Assembly: GCA_022813625.1 (NCBI GenBank)
Contig: JAKLMB010000004.1
Span: 1-64,000, forward strand
Direction: 5' to 3'
From: Aaosphaeria pasadenensis
Lineage: Eukaryota; Ascomycota; Dothideomycetes; Pleosporales
DNA: 64,000 bases
The position numbers and the translations under genes were made by a program. Of the stretch, positions 1 through 10,631 are shown piece after piece; positions within the stretch are counted from its first letter, which is position 1, and each line of letters begins with the position of its first letter. The notes beneath the pieces were generated by a model. That model saw nothing but the letters and a program-made list of their open reading frames with translations, was not told where the DNA came from and did no database searches.

Positions 1-1082
1 ATTTTAATTATAAGTCTTATTTATTCTAACTATTTATTCTATTAATTAATAATTTTATTTTATTAGTTAATAATTTCCTAAGCTATTAGCTATATAGCTA
101 GTACTACTAATATAGATTAGTTAACTATATTATCCTAAACTATTACTTCCTATAATAGTAGTTAATATATAATAATAGGTAACTTACTATATAAGGTAAA
201 AGGAGTTTATTATAAAGGTTTATATAAGATAAAGTAAGTATTAAGATAAGGTAATATCTTTAACTTATCTAAAGAAATAAGCTACTATTATAATAGTAAA
301 GTAATTCTAAAAGACTAAATATAATTTATTATTAACTATAAAGAACTTTTATATATAAAATTTAGTAATTTTATATATCTATTCTTTTTAGTTTTTAATT
401 AAGTTACTTAATTTTTTAGCCTATACTAAGATCTTAATTACCTTAATTATAATTAAGCTACTTAACTTCTTAGCTTTTACTAAGGCTTTAATTACTTTAA
501 TTATCTTATTTATATAATATTAGATTATATAGCTTATCCTTAGGTATTATTATACCCCTTAGCTATAATCTCTAACTTTTATCCTAAGTACTTAATACCT
601 TCCCTATCCTTATAGGTTCTAGTATTGTAATAAATAGTAACCTATTTTTCTTACTATAAGTTATAGGTAAGTACTATAGTATAGAGTAGGTTATAGAAGT
701 CTATATAGGCTATAAATACTCTAAGAGGAGGAGAATAAGAAGGCCTGTAAGGCTTTATATAGGCAGTAACTACTTAAAGAGGCCTTAGAATCTTGCAGAA
801 GTTATTACAGTTTATTAAGGTAGTAGAAATAAGAGAGACTATAGATAGAGGAGTATATTATTATTATTATTATTAATTATTAGTTTTATATTAGAATTTT
901 TAATTTAATCTTAACTAGACTAATACTGATACTGCTAGTATTTAATACACAGTTATATTAAAGACAGAATCTTAGGTATTAGTTATTACTATTGCTAGTT
1001 AAGAAGTTAGCAATCTTGACAAAATAACAAGTCCTGATGTTTAAAGATACTCTACTAGAACATTCCTGTATAAATCTTACAG
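1..1082. repeat. TA-rich RIP-like island
   Basis: A long stretch made almost entirely of TA, TTA and CTA words, with no open frame of any length and very little CpA. This is how repeat-induced point mutation leaves old repeats in Pezizomycotina. No transposon protein, terminal repeat or target-site duplication can still be read, so the original element cannot be named. Composition becomes normal gradually to the right, across the decayed dehydrogenase that follows. Confidence 0.7.
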
Positions 1083-1982
1083 CTAATCTATATTGCTATA
1101 ATAGCTTAAGAATTTACCTAAATACTTTAGTTCTAAACTGTAAATTACCTCTAATTGTGCATTAACGCTTTTAAATAGCATAATAGGGCTATAGAAGGCT
1201 AGCTTAAGGGCCTAGAACTTCTCTATTAGTGCAGCTACTTTACTCTTTACCTTAGGGTTAACTAAAGGAATATTAGAGAATATGCTTACTAGGATTGCAA
1301 CTGTAAATATAAAAGACTTACACTTACTTTAGCCCTTCTTATTAGTCTATGTATCTATAAATCTAGGTAAAAGCGCTAGGAAGGTTATACTGTCCTTCTT
1401 ATGCTTAATTGCAAGCTTTCTAACTAGTAGATTAACTGCAACTTTGCTTAATGCGTATGGAATTGCCCCTTGAATTTTTGCAATATCAACAACTCTATTG
1501 TCTACTTGACTAGTTGAGATAATTACAACTTTTTAGACGCTACTGCTCTTTACTAATGGTGCAAATGCATTGACTGCGAACAAGGGGCCTGTAACATTAG
1601 TCTCTATGGCCGTATTTATCTTAGTGCAGAAGAGCTCCTCTTGTCTGGCAAAATTACTTGGTCTATAGATTATGGTACTTAGAGCCAAATAGGCTCTATT
1701 TATGATCAGGTAGTTGACAGAACCTCTAGTAATCTCGGCTGTTTGATTGGCAGCAATGCTTAAGGAGGCTGAATCTGTAAGATTGGCGGCGATTATATAA
1801 GCATTGTGAATTGCAGGAACCTTGGAGGGGTTTTGGGCTGTGCTGATAACGACATTAGAAGGATTTTCAGAAAGGGTATGAATGAACTGGAGCTTTGTTG
1901 AATGTTAGTCTTTAACTAGAAAAAAGACATTAATCCATACTCTAAGGCCCTAAGAAGCACTGATAATAACGTAGGAAGACAT
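1083..1982 (-). pseudogene. RIP-decayed short-chain dehydrogenase (SDR)
   Basis: Reading the minus strand from an ATG at 1982 gives a recognisable SDR. Exon 1 (1982-1941) begins MSSYVIISAS and meets TAG (1952-1950) where the Arg of the cofactor motif SRGLG should be. A plausible 48-bp intron (1940-1893, GTATGG donor, ACTAAC branch, AAAG acceptor) follows. Exon 2 then runs from LQFIHTLSENPSNVV through the GSVNYLIINRAYL segment (NNAG-equivalent) to NVTGPLFAVNAF and the catalytic YALSK (YxxxK). Further stops lie after LVKSSSV and after RFID, and the C-terminal part is badly worn. The layout resembles fungal ketoreductase-like SDRs. G-to-A and C-to-T changes explain the damage, so I call it a pseudogene. 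The exact 3' end is uncertain. Confidence 0.72.
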
Positions 1983-3506
1983 ATTGGAGTCTGTACACTT
2001 CTTGTTTTGTTTAATGTGATAGAAGCTGATGTGTAAGTCTAAGGCACTAGTAGGTTACTTGGTTCCTGATGAATGTTTGACAAGACCCTGGGTTCAGAAT
2101 TGAATATGAGGTTTTATACACCCACTTGTGATTTGCAACAACTAAACTGTTATAGCTTCCCCTCTCCTGACCGGTATAACCAAGTATTATTAATCGATTG
2201 TTCTGTTTTATTGCGAAGGACGAATGTAGCATTTCGTCTGGCTACTGATTTGTGATCAGCGCCTAACTAAACCACTACTCCCCAGCTATTGCAGATTTAG
2301 GAATGTGCTAGCGGCCGCCATATCTGAGCTAATGATTATTTTACCCTATGGTGTTTTGTTGAATTGAGTGTAGTAGATGTAGTGCGCGGTATGTTGTTAC
2401 TATCGGCCCTCTTAATCAACTATGTTAGTTGGGCTTGCAGATGTACCTCGGCCTATATAACTACGAGTAATTAGAAGTTTGGCCTATAACATTGCTATTC
2501 TCTAAATGCCTGTCCTTGTTGACTGTTCGGACGCCGGTTGAAATTCCAATGCCCAAGCCCCGCAGGGTCCTCAGACCTTTCTTTCACATCTGAAAGGACC
2601 TGCTGTTGGATAATTGCCCTTCTCCCACAAATCGCTGGAAGTGTATTCAGCATTGTCGAAAATTTTGCACTATTGACGCGTACATCTAACAGGAAACAGA
2701 AGGACATATTATCTGCAAGAAATAGCTACCGTCCTTCTCACTCAGCCTTGCGATAATCATCCTTATTCCTTTTAAACTTGAGTTAGCACATAATTTTTCG
2801 ATCACTTTAAATGCTGGAGTGAGCCTGAATGATTGTTGTCCTATCACTCAATTTGTGAATGTTTTTGAAGTGTGAAACTGCCTGGTGGTTGAATGACGGA
2901 CCTGCACAAGGCTTCACAGCGTGCGATATGACTGCTTACAAAATCCTGAATTTGAAAACCACTTTGACATGGATAAAGAAGGGTTCAATTACGAAATCAA
3001 GTTAACTACTGTAACTACTTGATAGATTTTTGTAAATTTTGATTGGCATTGAGAAGGCAAGGGCAATATAATACGGTTACTGTGGCCATTTAAAACCTGG
3101 AATAAGCTTGATTGATGACCTTAAACGTTCTGGATATCCACAGCGAAGATATCCAGTGCTTCTATCTACCCAATTTAGACTTGAATAACTCGTAACCACC
3201 TTTGTTGTAGCCTAGCCTTGGACAATGCGACAATGTTTGCTATAAAGGATATGCTCCCTTAAAGTCAACCACAAAATGTTCCTCCTGATCCAAGCTGATT
3301 CTTTGACACTAACATCGTGCCCATTGTTGCTAAGATACCTGTCACCAATCTAGAGGAATAGCGAACATAACAGATATGGAGACACATGAAAGGTGGTAAT
3401 CGAGTAAACAGGGACCATCTGGCTCCTATCTCTTATAATTGCGATACACGATCCTGTTAAAGCCATAATAATCCGGCCAGATCAGGAAGAGAGCTTCTCA
3501 TTATCC
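1983..3506. other. Intergenic, no gene seen
   Basis: About 1.5 kb of ordinary composition between two decayed minus-strand oxidoreductase genes. The open frames are at most 72 codons and match no family I recognise. No repeats or RNA genes were seen. It should hold the promoter of the SDR relic and the 3' region of the NmrA-like relic. Confidence 0.5.
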
Positions 3507-4542
3507 TTACAAGGTAACCTTATAACTGCCTTTACTGGCCCTTACCACTCTTTCAACCGTTTCTTTGAGGCTTTCCTGAGAAGAAGGCAAAAGCATGGCA
3601 TTGCCTTCTTCAGCCATCTTTCCGAAATGGCTCAGACCCTTTTCTCCCAAAGATATGTACTGGAGCAGTAGCCCAACAGCATTTCGATCGCCTTTTGAAA
3701 GGCGCTCTAGTGCACTGCGTCTTATATCCTCGCTCTGAATTCTTTTTACCTTGAAAGTGGTTCCAGTGGCACGTTCCAGCTCTTGAAGAATCTTGTTTTG
3801 TGTAGCCTCAAAGGAAGAAATATAAACATACGTATTCTTAACCTTGTCAAGAGCGTCCAGGTCAGAGAGCAGATTGACAAGCGCTACGCCAATGTCTCCA
3901 ATATTTGTAGTGTGGAATTTCGTATTGCCGCTATCCTAGATCAGAGCGGTCTTCTCTTTGGCATCGAAATCCAGGAAATTGCGGGCTATGCACTTCTTTG
4001 TGTTAGTATTATTTAGCAGTAAGTCCACATTCTGAACAACATACCCAGTCGAAAAACAGACCTGTAATGATTCCTACCTAGTTCATACCACTAGCTTCCT
4101 TACTTTTTAACTTTGTGACTATATCAACTTTACCTTTAAGAAACGGTAAAGAGGACAGAACGCGCTTGTCAGCAGTGTTGTGACCGAATTTGCTTGGAAT
4201 AAACCATTTGACGCCTGCATCAGTGGCAGCGTCTATCACGACCGCCTCGGCAGCCAAGGCAACCGGGTCGAGAACGCATAACACGACGTCTTGTCCTTTC
4301 AAGGACTTAGTTAAAAGTCCGAGATCATACTCTATCTTGATGACCTTGACGTTTTCAGAGAACAAAGCCTTGGAGTTAGGGTGGCAGATAGCAGTAACAC
4401 TGAAATTTGCCCTGACAAGGAATGGCAAGATAGCTTGGCCTAGGTTGCCACTCGCCTGGATTTTGTATTAGCTTACACTTCTCAGACACTTGGTATCAAC
4501 ATGACGTACTCCAACAACAGCAATGGATTTGAGTTTCGCCAT
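3507..4542 (-). pseudogene. NmrA-like / isoflavone-reductase-type protein, two TAG stops
   Basis: A 310-residue frame can be assembled on the minus strand: exon 1 4542-4510, intron 4509-4456 (GTACGT...TCCAG), exon 2 4455-4045, intron 4044-3996 (GTATGT, branch ACTAAC), exon 3 3995-3507. The splice joins MAKLKSIAVVG to ASGNLGQAILPFL, restoring the Rossmann GxxGxxG motif. Later landmarks are WFIPSKFGHN and a C-terminal half typical of the atypical-SDR NmrA/PCBER group. Two in-frame TAG codons, at 4080-4078 (before VGIITGLFFDW) and 3938-3936 (after KEKTALI), lie where family members often have Trp. TGG to TAG is a RIP-type change (CCA to CTA on the other strand). Apart from these two codons the frame is continuous, so decay is recent or light. 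The substrate is unknown. Confidence 0.8.
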
Positions 4543-5140
4543 ATTCTTCTGACTGTTTGGCAAACCCTAAACATGATTTAAGTTTATATCTTAACCGAGA
4601 AGCCATAAGATCTCTGCTTGATTTGTAATTGCAACAATTTAGTCTACATATGCCGGCCTGATTAAACCGAGCAAGAAGCGGAGGTGCTGTCACAACAAGT
4701 GCATTAATATTCTCATCAACCTCGGCTCCCTGTTGATGTTTGAAAGCTTGCGGAAAATTCAATTTCTCGTAACGTCAAGAGCATGGTTCAGATGCCACCT
4801 AGACACGCACTTGTCATCATGGCAGAAGTCTAGGCTCTGCAATTAGCGATTTGACAACTTGGTAACGATGACTTTGCATTAGAGCGCTTTCTAATACGAA
4901 TGGGAGATACCGCAACGATTCTGTATAGTGGAATTATCTTAGGTCTTGTCCTCAATAAGGCCTGTGTGGTTGTTCCTGCAACTCACCAGCTTTATTCTGC
5001 TCTTGGTCACTTTCTAGGCCCAATGATCCTCGATTAAAAACTGCACTGCAAAGTGTTCTGGGTCTGTGATACTAGGTCATTTGCCACTTGCAGAGTAGAA
5101 GTCAACAAGGTACAAAATGAAGCCTCTAGAATCGTCTTGC
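4543..5140. other. Intergenic, no gene seen
   Basis: Upstream region of the NmrA-like relic and of a possible plus-strand gene remnant. Short open frames only, with nothing recognised. Confidence 0.4.
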
Positions 5141-5369
5141 AGCTCTTAGCAGACTTCCACGTGGTGGAAGTGGGGATGTTCAACTACTCTACGCCACCCA
5201 ACAGGGTTCTAAGTATAGAAGGATCGCCAACTGCCTGGTGTCTATCGAAGATCTTGTTGCTAGACAGGCTATCACCAAGGAAGACATGGAGACATCTGCA
5301 ACAATGTTTGTGGTGGGCGTTCTGTTTGAATGGTCTTGCCAAAACAGCCGAAACGATGCAGGATCATCT
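5141..5369 (+). pseudogene. Unidentified coding-like fragment
   Basis: One plus-strand frame between a possible acceptor (CTCTAG) near 5140 and a TGA near 5369 reads like real protein: it opens NRLAALSRLPRGGSGDVQ and passes through LVSIEDLVARQAITKEDM to FVVGVLFEW. The VSIEDLVARQAI part loosely recalls the first helix of SnoaL-like/NTF2-fold proteins, but this is a guess. No continuation on either side could be built with credible introns. A longer overlapping open frame (181 codons, 5053-5598) on the same strand looks non-coding in composition. Probably an exon or a gene remnant. Confidence 0.3.
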
Positions 5370-5930
5370 TGAACTAACAAAGAGAACCTCTGGCTATTGG
5401 TGTCGATTGAAGAGTACATATGGAAATCTGAATGATCAGATAGCCTGTTTGGCGTTCATGATGGATGGTGCAGTAGCTGGTCTTCCAATGGCACATCAGA
5501 ACATGTTTCTTGACAATGTTGGCGCCTCCTCATTGCTGGACTTTGCCTTGCGCATATTCCAGCCAGGTATCAATTTAAAGGAGTGGTATTTAAGATAGAG
5601 CTCAACGATTGTACGAGGTCACGATAGGATATACTGTAAAGGTAGACTCTAGGACAGCTACAGGAATCTGGTTGCCAGTATAACCCAACAAAGTGTTATT
5701 TGTCCAAAGTTAGCGTTCTTGTAAACGATTCTTATTTAGATTAGATATTACTATATAGACTATACGTAAGCTATATAGGTAGTAAGAAGTAATTAAATGT
5801 ACAGTTTTAGGGTCAGTTATATTAAGAAAGGTAGATCTCTTAGTAGCCTGGCTCTTTAGGAGTACTATCACGTCATTCTCTAGGTATTTTGCCCAGTCGC
5901 GAACTCGAGTAATGTAAAAAAACATTAATT
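5370..5930. other. Intergenic with a small TA-rich patch
   Basis: No gene recognised. From about 5720 to 5830 the composition shifts to TA-rich, RIP-like sequence similar to the left-end island, probably a scrap of the same kind of decayed repeat. Confidence 0.4.
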
Positions 5931-7131
5931 TCAAGACAATTTGCTGACCTTAGCTGGGCACGTCTCTAATGTAGTGTTGAAAACCCTGTCCCAGAAGCGG
6001 CTGGTGACACTAAAGCCGTTCTGATAATCAGCAAAGTGGTGCTTGAGGTGGTATGCCTTGAGCTCTTGGTGCTAAGGAGAAAGGGTATGATGGTGCACGG
6101 AGTAGTGTGTCAGGTCGTAGAGTGTGTATCTGAAAACACCGCCGCAATATGCAGCTGTTGCAGCATACCAGTTGTGAAACAACACGGTGTGCGCAAACTT
6201 CCAGAATGGTGCTGCGAGAGTTGCGAATAGTGCAGGAGGCACCACCAGCCTGTATCTGTCCATTGGGAGGTAGTGGTGAATACTGTGGAGGAGGAAATGC
6301 AGCATAAGAGCGACGCGGTTGTTTGGAAGATAGCTATGTTCAGGGTAAGTAACCGAATTAAAGGTCCTTATAGAGTACTTACAAGTTAACGTGAAACAAG
6401 AATTGATGAAGACTGTACTCAATGAGTGTCCAAAAGGCAAGCCCAAACACCCAATAAGCTACAAATGCCTGGTACCCTAAGTCGCCCTGAGAAGCAACGT
6501 AAGTGACCCTAGCAACAATAGGCCACCAGAGCGTTGGCACTATCCACCAAGGCGATTTACTGAGCGGCTCGAGAAAGTTACCAAATAGAGGGGCTGATTC
6601 TCCTCCTTTGTAGTGGCGGGGTCGATGAACTTGTTTAAGGTAGAAGTCTTTCTTAAAACCACCGTCCTAAACTTGCATAAGCAACGGTTTGTTGAGGTCC
6701 AGGAACTTGTGCTGCTGATAGTCTATCCTGGCATCAGTCTTGAGGAGCAGATCTTCGGCCCTTGACATGCCCGTCGCATTGTAGGGGGGCTTATTGCTCC
6801 CGTCTATGCTCTTGTACTTTATGTTGCTAATCTTAGATGTTGGCGAAGTGAAAAAACCGTCTATTCCATTTGTATCAGCTACGACGCCAACAAAAAACTC
6901 ATCCAGAATCCGATAGGCGTGGTCTGAGTGGGCATGGAAAGTGTTGCCTTTCATGAGCTCTGTGATGTTTTGGCCGCCATAATCAAGAATAAGCTGGCTG
7001 CTGCTGGGATGGCTGTCAAGAAACATTGTAATGTCATAGATGGTGGTGCCAACTGTGACATAGCAGGACTTTTTTTTGTTGTATGACTGCACTTTATGGC
7101 TTGAGATGGTAGGAGGCTTAAGTCCTGGCAT
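5931..7131 (-). pseudogene. Fatty acid / sphingolipid 2-hydroxylase, two TAG stops
   Basis: Exon 1 7131-6383, intron 6382-6334 (GTAAGT...CATAG), exon 2 6333-5931; together 383 codons, the usual length of Scs7/FA2H enzymes, which 2-hydroxylate ceramide acyl chains in the ER. An N-terminal cytochrome b5 domain (about residues 10-95) precedes the membrane hydroxylase domain, which starts at RPRHYKGGESAPLFGNFLEP. The di-iron histidine boxes HQFLFH, HFLLHSIHH, HYSVHHH and HLKHH are all present. TAG at 6669-6667 replaces a residue after LLMQV, probably Trp, and TAG at 6074-6072 precedes HQELKAYH. The heme motif HPGG reads HPSS, also explained by G-to-A changes. This is likely a lightly RIP-mutated extra copy, with the working gene elsewhere. 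If the TAGs are read as terminators the product is only a b5 domain. Confidence 0.85.
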
Positions 7132-8141
7132 CGTGATGCTGTAATATCGAATCGCAATAGAAATGCTAGGTTGGGTGAGGTACTAAGTTTGCGCCTGGAA
7201 AGGTTTATGTTGCTAGCTAGCTGCTAGAGCGCACATTAATCTTTCAGAAAGACTAAGGCCCCTATCTAAGAGAAGCGCACAGACTGCAGACGAGCATAAT
7301 GCCTGTGGAAGCAGAGACTTGTAACAATGCGAAAACAGCAGAGAGCCCCTGCGTTGAAATGTATTTAAAGGTCGTGCAGGAGAAAACAGCTTCATTAGAA
7401 GCTTGTTGGAGAGCTAAGCAGATATTATCGTTAGCATCAAGCATACCCAATAGCTAGACGAATTCTTCTGGTGAGAGGATGGCTAAATCGGAGGCGGAAG
7501 GACACATCAGCGCTATGCACTGAATATGCATTCAGCAGTGCGGATCTAAGCTTCTCCAGTTTATTCAAAACCCGTGGAATGGAAGGACCTTGGATGGGCA
7601 ATTTGCAGCATGTTGTTTAGTAATCGCACCTAAAAAGCGACTAATTGCTACAATCTGAAAAAACTAACCAGCTCGACTATACTGCTGCGCTAATTCCAAG
7701 TAGATACTCAATCTTTAACTCATGTTTAATAATAATAGCTTACGTTGTACAAGGAGTGGTGGAAAGACTCTCAGTCCACCCCAGGATTTTGTCCACCACC
7801 ACGCCTGCGCCAGAGCTGGGTTCGCACATCGAATTTGTGAACATCTAAAAACGGACGAAGTATTCGCCTATCCTAGTAATCATGTTGTCAATTCGTCCGT
7901 GATATAGTCAACAACTCTGGAGCAGATGATTAGTGAACTTCGTAATGCACCATAGTAACAGGAATTCACGAGCCCATAGGGCTGTTTCCTGTGGAGCCTA
8001 GTAGGTATCAAGAGCTGAATCAAGCATCATTTCGGATAACTCTCTACTCTTATAAGAGACTGTCCTTACAGACTGTGTTATATCTACAACTTACTAAAGC
8101 CCTCAAGCTTTTGTCCCGCTATCTTCGCACACATACCCAAA
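7132..8141. promoter_or_regulatory. Divergent intergenic region
   Basis: One kilobase between the start of the hydroxylase relic (minus) and the next SDR (plus), so it holds both promoters. A TATAAG sequence at 8051 lies about 90 bp before the SDR start codon. Open frames here are short and unconvincing. Confidence 0.4.
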
Positions 8142-8979
8142 ATGACCCCTAACACCAGCCTGGCCGGCAAAGTTGCCATTGTGACGGGAGGATCGCGTGG
8201 CATCGGCGCTGCGACTGCGGTGGAGCTGGCGAAACGTGGCGCCAAGGTTAGACTGATCAAAAGCAATTCAATATGGTCAGAACCTGACGATTGTACAGAT
8301 TGCCATAACTTACGTTTCTCTAAGCAGCGAAATACTTGCTGAAAAGGTGATTGAGGAGATTAAAGCCCTTGCAAATGGGTCTTCGGCCATTAAAATTTTA
8401 GCAGACGCGCGTGATGTTAGCTCTCCAGCTAAGATTGTAGAGGAGATGATTGCGACCTTCGGACCATCCATTGATATCTTGGTCAACAACGCAGGAAAAG
8501 AATATGGTCAAACACTGGGAAACATCACTGTTGAAGACTATGCGGACGTGATGGATGTTAACGTTTGGAGTGTCATCTTGATGACACAGGCCGTCCTCCC
8601 ACATCTTAGAAGCCCTGGACGTATCATCAACATCGGTTCTGTCCTAGCGAGGTTTGGTAATCCAGCATCGAGCGTCTATTTAGCAAGCAAGGTCGCTCTT
8701 GAAGCATTAGCCCGTGGATGGGCTGCTGAACTGGGTGCTATGGGTCATACGGTCAATGTAGTTGCTCCTGCGCTTACGGAGACTGATATGATAGTTCGTT
8801 CGACTTAGGTGCCTAACGCTGAGCAGTTCGTTCAGATGCAGAAGATGATGACACCTTTAGGACACAGACTAGGCAAGGCAGAAGACATCGCTCTTTGTGT
8901 CGCTATGATTGCAGACGCAGCTAGCCAGTGGATTACTGGCCAGACCATCCAGGCTGGCGGTGGTATTTACATGACCTAA
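8142..8979 (+). pseudogene. Classical SDR, one in-frame TAG
   Basis: Exon 1 8142-8246, intron 8247-8298 (GTTAGA donor, TGTACAG acceptor), exon 2 8299-8979; 261 codons of a classical SDR (3-oxoacyl-ACP reductase-like). The cofactor motif is TGGSRGIG (residues 15-22), followed by NNAGKE, and the active site is YLASK after SSV. The end, WITGQTIQAGGGIYMT, is typical of the family. A TAG at 8806-8808, between MIVRST and VPNAEQF, interrupts the frame about 55 codons before the natural stop. CAG to TAG is a RIP-type change. No intron of credible size removes it. The truncated product would keep the active site but lose the C-terminal part that closes the substrate pocket, so function is doubtful. 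Confidence 0.8.
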
Positions 8980-9564
8980 AGCCAGGAGGAAAGTCAGTGA
9001 CGCGTCGATAGCAGTAGTGACTCGACGTCGATTGCATGGTCAGATGCGAAACACGACATTAGAATTCTTAAGCAGTAGAGAAATTGTATTTAGGATTGAA
9101 TAAATAGCGACTACTAGATCCTTAAGTATAGCTCTTGCCTACTGATTAATTTATCTAGTTGCTTAACTGTTGATCTGTGAGCTACGGCCTGACACAGATC
9201 CTAACTATCATTTTTCAACACCATAGATTCATAGAGATAGACGTAGTCGCAGGCTTGCAGCCTCACGTCTGCATAACCTCCTGGCTATATAATGACAAGC
9301 TGGCTGCACCTATATAGATCAACACACAAAATCATGAACCAATTACTTAACTCAACGAGAGTTTTGTTATTGACCTTGATCACCGTCTACTACTGAGTAC
9401 CCTTTGAGTGGTACCAACATTAACTATATTCAACTGATAATTTATATTTTTCTACCTATTACGCTTGCATTGTAGTGCAAATATGCTATTTTAAAAGCTT
9501 AATTTCAGATTCTCTATGTCCCTTGCAAGCCACACCTAAACCCTAGACTGAGCGCCTTAACACC
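8980..9564. other. Intergenic between converging genes
   Basis: About 580 bp between the 3' ends of the broken SDR (plus) and the intact NmrA-like gene (minus). No gene or repeat seen. Expected to hold the two polyadenylation regions. Confidence 0.4.
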
Positions 9565-10631
9565 CTATTCTTTGTAGCATATCTTAAGTCCTTGTTCAAC
9601 GCTCAACGGCTTTATCTGCGGAAAAAGATCATTTAAAAATTTCGCGCCACTGTAATTCAGGAGTCCTTCCTTAAACCATAGTCCGCCGTGCGCCAGTACC
9701 GCAATTGCAGCTTGCCTCCCTGGTTCACCACCAAACAAATCGTATATCTTCTTGTAACCCTTCAACTCTGTGACCTTGCCCTGTTTCAGCTTCTTGAATG
9801 AGTTGTAAGCTACGTTGAATTTAACTCCTCTGATCCTCTCTGCAAGAGCTATCAATTCTTTCCAAGACTTTGTGTTGCCAACAATGAAATACTTTTTATC
9901 CCAACGGTTGAGGCTTAGAAGAGCAGCTGTGTACTTGGCGATGTCCTCTGAGTATGTGAAAGGCACCGGGTAGTCTCCCGAGCCCGGAATGGCTGCTGAG
10001 TTTCCCTGAACGTTGACATACATAGGTACTGGGTTGATGTTTGTTGGTAGATCAGTACAGTAGTACTCTAGAAAGGTACCTGGGTGAATAGCGGTCCACT
10101 CTAAGGCAGTCTTCGACAATTCGCTTTTCAACCTAAGTTTCTGCCGTGCTATAGGGTTTTGCTCCGACTCCCTGTTATTATTATTGTTATTATTTAGAGT
10201 CATTACGCAACAATCAATGCAAAGTAGAGGGCTGCTTACTGGTCCTTGTAATCCGCGGCACTCCAGACAGAGGGAACAAAACGATGCGTCGTCTTTGAAT
10301 GATCAGCAGCTTCGATAAGATTGAACTCCGGCGACTCTGCGATTAACTTAAGGATGGTTGAAATAACTGTATTGACCCTATTTTCTTCTAAGACATTGAC
10401 TAGTGAATCTGTATCAGAGTATTCCACTTTAAGAATGCGCACCCTGATCTCTTTCTTGAGCTTTGGATCACTCTGAACCACTGTTAGCACGCTCAGGTAA
10501 ACAAAGACAACAAACTAGTATACCTTTCGACTCAGGATAAGGGGCACATAATGGCTGTCCTTCTTCAAAGCCTCTACGATAGCCCGACCTAGGCCATGAG
10601 AACCACCGGCGACTGCAACGATGGAAGACAT
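9565..10631 (-). CDS. NmrA-like NAD(P)-binding protein, intact
   Basis: Exon 1 10631-10524, intron 10523-10473 (51 bp, branch GCTAAC), exon 2 10472-10240, intron 10239-10172 (GTAAGC...AACAG), exon 3 10171-9565; 315 residues ending in TAG. The N-terminus MSSIVAVAGGSHGLGRAI carries the glycine-rich Rossmann motif, and LILSRK ends beta-2 where NADP specificity is set. LEWTAIHPGTFLEYY and VPFTYSEDIAKYTAALL are typical of the NmrA/isoflavone-reductase-like atypical SDRs. These act as small-molecule reductases or as redox-sensing regulators, and sequence alone does not decide which. It is the only unbroken gene of the left half of this oxidoreductase run. The second intron contains an AAT/AAC-rich tract that would read as poly-Asn if translated. 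Confidence 0.85.

Noticed and set aside
5053..5598. 181-codon plus-strand open frame
   Set aside because: Composition unlike protein; a shorter frame on the same strand (5141-5369) looks more coding.
3507..8808. TAG reassigned to Trp or Gln, since several genes here have only TAG interruptions
   Set aside because: Intact genes in the same window end in TAG (9565 and 12391), core genes contain no internal TAG, and the SDR relic also has TAA. RIP explains the pattern better.
10172..10203. Poly-Asn start (MTLNNNNNNNR) for the third exon of the NmrA-like gene
   Set aside because: It lies within a clear GTAAGC...AACAG intron, and splicing gives family-consistent continuity.
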